64,000 nucleotides of DNA from Natrialba magadii ATCC 43099 (GTDB lineage Archaea > Halobacteriota > Halobacteria > Halobacteriales > Natrialbaceae): assembly GCF_000025625.1 (NCBI RefSeq), contig NC_013922.1, positions 558,001 through 622,000 on the forward strand, written 5' to 3'. Below are positions 60,169-64,000 of the stretch, piece after piece. Each line of letters opens with the position of its first letter. The stretch's first letter is position 1. The translations under genes and the position numbers were made by a program. The notes under the pieces were generated by a model. The model did not search any database, had not been told where the DNA came from, and worked only from the letters and a program-made list of their open reading frames with translations.

Positions 60169-61911
60169 TCAGTACTCGCCCGAATCCGACTCGCGCGTTA
60201 GGCCCGGATTCGTCACCGCACCGTTCGACGCGGAGTCGAAGTCACGGCCGTACTTCGCCAGCACGCCACTGTCGTACGCTGGCGCGGGTTGCTCCCACTC
60301 CTCGCGGCGAGCGTCGAGTTCGGCGTCATCGAGGTCGACCGCGAGTTCGCGCTCCGGAATATCAACCGTGATCTCGTCGCCGTCCTCCAGCAGTCCAATC
60401 GGACCGCCGACGAACGCCTCGGGGGCGACGTGGCCGATCATTGGCCCGCGGGTACCACCGGAGAACCGACCGTCAGTGATGAGCGCCACGTCGTCCTCGT
60501 GGCCGGCACCGACGACTGCGGCAGTGACGCCGAGCATCTCGCGCATCCCGGGGCCACCCTTCGGCCCCTCGTTGCGGATGACAATCACGTCGCCGCTCTC
60601 GATGTGACCCTCCTGAACGTACTCCATGGCAGCCTCCTCGTCCTCGAAGACGCGGGCCGGCCCCTGGTGGTAGAACTCGTCGTCACCGGTGACCTTGAGC
60701 ACCGCGCCGTCGGGTGCGAGAGAGCCCGAGAGGATCTTGATCGCGCCCTCGTCCTCCTTTGGATCATCCACGGAGTAGAGGAAGTCCGCCTCAATCTCGT
60801 CGTCAGCCGGCAGGTCGAGGCGCTCGAGTTCCTCCTCGACTGTCCGGCCAGTGACGGTCATCGCATCGCTGTGATAGAGATCGGACTCGAGTAGCCGACG
60901 GATGACGATTGGGACGCCCCCGATCTCGTGGAGGTCGTTCATCACGCGGTCGCCGCCGGGAGCGAGGTCGGCGATCTTCGGCGTGCGCCGGGAGATTTCG
61001 TCGAAGTCCTCGATTTCGAGGTCGATGCCGGCCTCGCGGGCGAGCGCGAGCAGGTGAAGCACGCCGTTGGTCGAGCCGCCAATCGCGGTCTGGAGCGCGA
61101 TGGCGTTCTCGAAGGACTTTCGGGTGAGGATGTCGGAGGGGCGTCGATTCTCTTCGACGACTTCGACGGCGAGTTCGCCGGCGCGGCGGGCGACTTCGTA
61201 GCGCTCTTCGTCCTCTGCGGGTGGAGACGCGCTGCCGAGCGGTGCGAGGCCCAGTGCTTCGGAGACGGAGGCCATCGTGTTCGCGGTGAACATGCCGCCA
61301 CAGGAGCCTGCGCCGGGGCAGGCGCTGCGCTCTAGGTCGTCCAGTTCCTCGGCGTCCATCTCGCCGGTGCCGTAGGTGCCGACGCCCTCGAAGACGCTGA
61401 CGATGGTCACGTCTCGGCCCTCGTGCTGGCCCGGCATGATCGAGCCGCCGTAGAGGAAGACCGAGGGGAGGTCCGTCCGGATCGCGGCCATCATCATCCC
61501 GGGCAGGTTCTTGTCACAGCCCGCGACGGTGACGAGGCCGTCGATGCGCTCGCCGAACGTCACGAGTTCGACGCTGTCGGCGATGAGTTCTCGCGAAATA
61601 AGCGAGGCTTTCATCCCCTCAGTTCCCATCGAAATCGCATCCGAGATGGTGATCGTGCCGAACTCGATCGGCATCCCGCCGGCCTCGTCCGCGCCCTCGA
61701 GTGCGGACTCGGCGACGTCGTCGAGGTGAACGTTACAGGGAGTGATGTCAGCTGCCGGGTTCGGCACGCCGATCATCGGCGAGGAGAGATCGTCGTCGTC
61801 GAAGCCCATTGCGCGGAACATCGCCCGGTGGGGTGCCTTCTCCGCCCCTTCGGTGACCTCGCGGCTCCGGAGGCGTTCGTCTTTGCCGTAGTCGAACTCG
61901 TCGCTGCTCAT
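60169..61911 (-). CDS. ilvD: Dihydroxy-acid dehydratase
   Basis: Iron-sulfur dehydratase of branched-chain amino acid synthesis, 580 residues. Cluster and site residues are in TPCNVH (C59), GCDKNLPGM (about 132) and [10 protein letters not shown] (about 197 and 203); the magnesium and substrate motifs GSTNGVLHL and [15 protein letters not shown] near 480-495 are intact. The ATG at 61911 ([10 protein letters not shown]) is chosen; the earlier 62004 adds 31 non-conserved residues. No other ilv gene is adjacent. Confidence 0.95.
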   Translation of the reverse strand: MSSDEFDYGKDERLRSREVTEGAEKAPHRAMFRAMGFDDDDLSSPMIGVPNPAADITPCNVHLDDVAESALEGADEAGGMPIEFGTITISDAISMGTEGMKASLISRELIADSVELVTFGERIDGLVTVAGCDKNLPGMMMAAIRTDLPSVFLYGGSIMPGQHEGRDVTIVSVFEGVGTYGTGEMDAEELDDLERSACPGAGSCGGMFTANTMASVSEALGLAPLGSASPPAEDEERYEVARRAGELAVEVVEENRRPSDILTRKSFENAIALQTAIGGSTNGVLHLLALAREAGIDLEIEDFDEISRRTPKIADLAPGGDRVMNDLHEIGGVPIVIRRLLESDLYHSDAMTVTGRTVEEELERLDLPADDEIEADFLYSVDDPKEDEGAIKILSGSLAPDGAVLKVTGDDEFYHQGPARVFEDEEAAMEYVQEGHIESGDVIVIRNEGPKGGPGMREMLGVTAAVVGAGHEDDVALITDGRFSGGTRGPMIGHVAPEAFVGGPIGLLEDGDEITVDIPERELAVDLDDAELDARREEWEQPAPAYDSGVLAKYGRDFDSASNGAVTNPGLTRESDSGEY

Positions 61912-62064
61912 GCTCGGACCTTGCGTCGGGAGACCATAAGTCACCGTTTGTCGGTCGTTCTTTCCATGACCGGTGGGACCGGCCGCGGGCGTGTCAGTGA
62001 CCACCCGTCGTTTCTCTATTTCGAGTGATGGTCACGGATTCTTACCAATTTTCGAGGAAGAAAG

Positions 62065-62070
62065 TTTATA
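62065..62070 (+). promoter_or_regulatory. TATA box before the 109-residue gene
   Basis: TTTATA centred about 27 bases upstream of the ATG at 62095, in the sequence AAGTTTATACC; suits a leaderless transcript. Confidence 0.5.
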
Positions 62071-62094
62071 CCCTCCCGTTTATCTCATCGAAGC

Positions 62095-62424
62095 ATGGCA
62101 CGCGACGATCCGGTACAACAGAACTCGGATGCACAGTCAGCCAACCAACTCCCGAATCTCGTGACGATTGTCGGTCGCGGGGTTCCCTCACGATTCGAAA
62201 TCGCCGTCGACGGCGAGATCGAGATGGTCGCAGACGATCCCGTTTCCGAGGGTGTCGTGGTTTCTGAGAAGGTCGCAGAGGGGACGATCGACGTGGGCGT
62301 CCAGCGATTCCGATTCGCCGGCGAGATGGCGAACGTCCACGTGGTCGACTGGAACGGCGTTCCCGCGCCGGAATCTGCGAGTACACCGACGGTCCACGTC
62401 GAGTACGGCGCACCGACCCGGTAA
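62095..62424 (+). CDS. Conserved haloarchaeal hypothetical protein
   Basis: A 109-residue acidic protein of about 70 beta-prone residues (LVTIVGRGVPSRFEIAVDG, VVVSEKVAEGTIDVGVQRF, VHVVDWNGVPAP) after a short polar N-terminus. No family name can be given. Its good promoter and typical composition support a real gene. It lies between ilvD (divergent) and the RFAP synthase gene. Confidence 0.7.
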   Translation: MARDDPVQQNSDAQSANQLPNLVTIVGRGVPSRFEIAVDGEIEMVADDPVSEGVVVSEKVAEGTIDVGVQRFRFAGEMANVHVVDWNGVPAPESASTPTVHVEYGAPTR

Positions 62425-62594
62425 CCGCTGCGTATAACGCACCTATTCTGCGGTCTGCTGTCTGTCGTCTACCGCTACGGCTACTGGTTCATAGCGACTG
62501 TTCCATAGAGATTGTCCCACAGAGACTGTCGTCAGGCGTTGCCAGCGTCGAAACCCCCTTCCCGAGACCGACCCTACAGCGCGTACACAGACAC

Positions 62595-63632
62595 ATGCCG
62601 AACGCGAGCGAGTCGGACGCTGGACCGCCCTCACCAGCTGACAGGGAACGCGGCGTGACCGTCAGCGCCGGTGCTCGCCTCCACGTCGGCTTCCAGAACC
62701 TCTCGCTCGCTCGCGAACGACTCTACGGCGGCATCGGAATCGGGCTCGAGACACCACGCGTCACCGTTACAGCAGCCCGCGCCGACGAGATCGCCGCCGC
62801 AGACCCGCTCGTCCGTGACTATGCCGTTCGGGCGGTCGACGTGCTCGACGTTCCCGGGATCCAAATCAATATCGAGGAACGGCTACCGCGACACGTCGGC
62901 CTCGGGAGCGGAACCCAACTCGCACTTGCCGTTCTCGCGGCGACGGCTCACGCCTACGACCTGGAGCCGCGGGTCAGGACGAACGCCCCTGCGATGGGGC
63001 GGGGCGGCCGCAGCGGTATCGGCGTCGCCACCTTCGAGAACGGCGGCTTCGTCGTCGACGCTGGACATCCGACGAATCGCTTTACGACCGCGCCGCCGGA
63101 CGAAGGCGACTGGACAGTCCCACCCGTCGTCGCCCGCCACGACCTGCCCGATGACTGGCGCTTCCTCGTCGTCGTCCCCGACGCCGACCCCGGCCGCAGC
63201 GGCACGAACGAGGACGCCAGTATGCGCACCGTCGTCGAACGCGCAGACCCCGCCATCGCGGACGAACTCGCCGGCGTCGTCACCCGGAAACTACTCCCCG
63301 CCGCGGCCGCAGGCCGACTCGAGGCCTTCGGCGAGGCGATCCGCGAAATCGGCCGGAAGAACGGTGCGTGGTACACCGACGCCCAGGGCGGCGTCTTCCG
63401 CCCGCCCGCCGGTGAACTGGTGGAGGCACTCGAGTCCTGTCCAGTTCTCTCGGGGATCGGGCAGTCCTCGTGGGGGCCAGTCGTCTACGGCGTGACGGAC
63501 CGCGGCCATGCCGAGGAAGCGGTCGCCGCGGCCGAGGATGCACTCGCAGAACGTGGGCTGTCGGGTGAGGTACTCGTGTCGTGTGCGGCAACGACCGGTG
63601 CAACGGTCAAGAAGCACCACCTGCGCCGATAG
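62595..63632 (+). CDS. Beta-ribofuranosylaminobenzene 5'-phosphate synthase-like protein (GHMP family)
   Basis: A 345-residue GHMP-fold protein. It has VTVSAGARLHVGFQNLS near 22-38 and the ATP-like loop PRHVGLGSGTQLALAV near 98-113; AMGRGGRSGIGVATFENGG near 132-150 and HHLRR at the end match RFAP synthase. In methanogens this enzyme condenses 4-aminobenzoate with PRPP in the first step to methanopterin-type C1 carriers. The ATG at 62595 is used. Assignment to this step in a haloarchaeon is inferred. Confidence 0.85.
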   Translation: MPNASESDAGPPSPADRERGVTVSAGARLHVGFQNLSLARERLYGGIGIGLETPRVTVTAARADEIAAADPLVRDYAVRAVDVLDVPGIQINIEERLPRHVGLGSGTQLALAVLAATAHAYDLEPRVRTNAPAMGRGGRSGIGVATFENGGFVVDAGHPTNRFTTAPPDEGDWTVPPVVARHDLPDDWRFLVVVPDADPGRSGTNEDASMRTVVERADPAIADELAGVVTRKLLPAAAAGRLEAFGEAIREIGRKNGAWYTDAQGGVFRPPAGELVEALESCPVLSGIGQSSWGPVVYGVTDRGHAEEAVAAAEDALAERGLSGEVLVSCAATTGATVKKHHLRR

Positions 63633-63701
63633 TGCCAGCCAGCGCGACAGTCGTCGCGATCACGGAAACGGTTCTAAGCCGCTTCTAGGTGGAGACCCGC
63701 T

Positions 63702-64000
63702 ATGCGTCGACGACGCTACCTTGCGGCGGGTCTGGGATTCGGGGGCATGGAACTGGCGGGAAGTACACTGTACTCGAGTACCAGTGTCAGTGCACGGCAG
63801 GATACCGACCAGACAGCGGAATCGGAATTAATTACGTTCACCGATGCTGGCTCGACAGTCACCGACGAGTTCGAACTCGAAGATGGCGTCACGATCGTCG
63901 AAAGTAGCCACGACGGCGACTCGAACTTCATCGTGGATCTCGTTCCCGCCACCGGCGATCGGGCTGAGTTGCTCGTCAATGCGATCGGTGCGTACACCGG
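63702..64000 (+). CDS. Exported protein, N-terminal part (runs off the window)
   Basis: An open frame beginning MRRRRYLAAGLGFGGMELAG, an Arg-rich twin-arginine-like signal followed by a short hydrophobic stretch, and continuing without a stop to the window end. The early mature part (ELITFTDAGSTVTDEFELEDG and VESSHDGDSNFIVDL) is beta-rich. The family cannot be told from 100 residues. Confidence 0.65.
   Translation, partial: MRRRRYLAAGLGFGGMELAGSTLYSSTSVSARQDTDQTAESELITFTDAGSTVTDEFELEDGVTIVESSHDGDSNFIVDLVPATGDRAELLVNAIGAYT

Overview
The window is chromosomal DNA from a halophilic archaeon, most likely a Natrialbales-type haloarchaeon. The evidence is GC-rich coding with strongly acidic proteins, twin-arginine lipobox secretion signals, leaderless-looking promoters with TATA boxes about 27-30 nt before ATG, and haloarchaea-typical families (HalOD1, HTH_10, aMBF1, DUF3054, JAMM, archaeal TpiA, RFAP synthase, CofD). 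No rRNA, tRNA, CRISPR array or intact transposase was recognised. Genes sit in short, often overlapping operons on both strands.

Layout. 0-5 kb: aldehyde:ferredoxin oxidoreductase facing an MFS carrier, a MoaD/SAMP-type small modifier, a one-domain FAD protein and a half-length acyl-CoA-synthetase-like protein. 5-8.5 kb: dnaJ and dnaK (no grpE between or beside them). 8.7-12.7 kb: a secreted beta-propeller lipoprotein, a dyad-rich intergenic region, a repeat-tailed zinc-ribbon protein and a TraB-family membrane protein without the GxxH motif. 12.8-15.6 kb: photolyase and two hypotheticals. 15.7-22.2 kb: a complete five-gene dipeptide/oligopeptide ABC operon. 22.2-25.5 kb: MITE-like repeats, a decayed reading frame, an HTH plus HalOD1-PAS gene pair and a hypothetical. 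25.5-31 kb: RNA-binding protein, aspartoacylase-like enzyme, DJ-1/PfpI protein, Hsp20, a 28-bp tandem repeat and a DHH phosphoesterase. 31-34 kb: thiolase and an HMG-CoA-synthase-like/DUF35 fusion. 34-38 kb: DUF4397 protein, a MITE-like hairpin, small membrane proteins and a TIR-domain protein with a zinc ribbon. 38-44 kb: tpiA, aMBF1, CDP-alcohol phosphotransferase, Fap7-like kinase, hisC and ATP-dependent DNA ligase. 44-47 kb: an AT-rich islet with two exported proteins. 47-51.8 kb: GCS2-family ligase, aldo/keto reductase, cofD and a TIM-barrel partner. 52-57 kb: HTH_10 regulator with a MATE exporter, then a RecJ-like DHH nuclease. 57-64 kb: JAMM protease, FAD synthase, exported propeller, ilvD, RFAP synthase and the start of an exported protein.

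The most unusual items are: a fused HMGCS-like/DUF35 protein whose catalytic Cys position is Thr, paired with a normal thiolase; a TraB-like protein with a lost metal-site motif; the TIR-zinc-ribbon protein; a family of short hairpin elements with 16-bp internal repeats; a cluster of perfect inverted repeats at 9.9-10.06 kb; and four genes of 42-56 residues (two clearly zinc-finger proteins). Short tandem repeats have expanded repeatedly, both between genes and in frame within genes (ligase, hisC, TraB-like, zinc ribbon).
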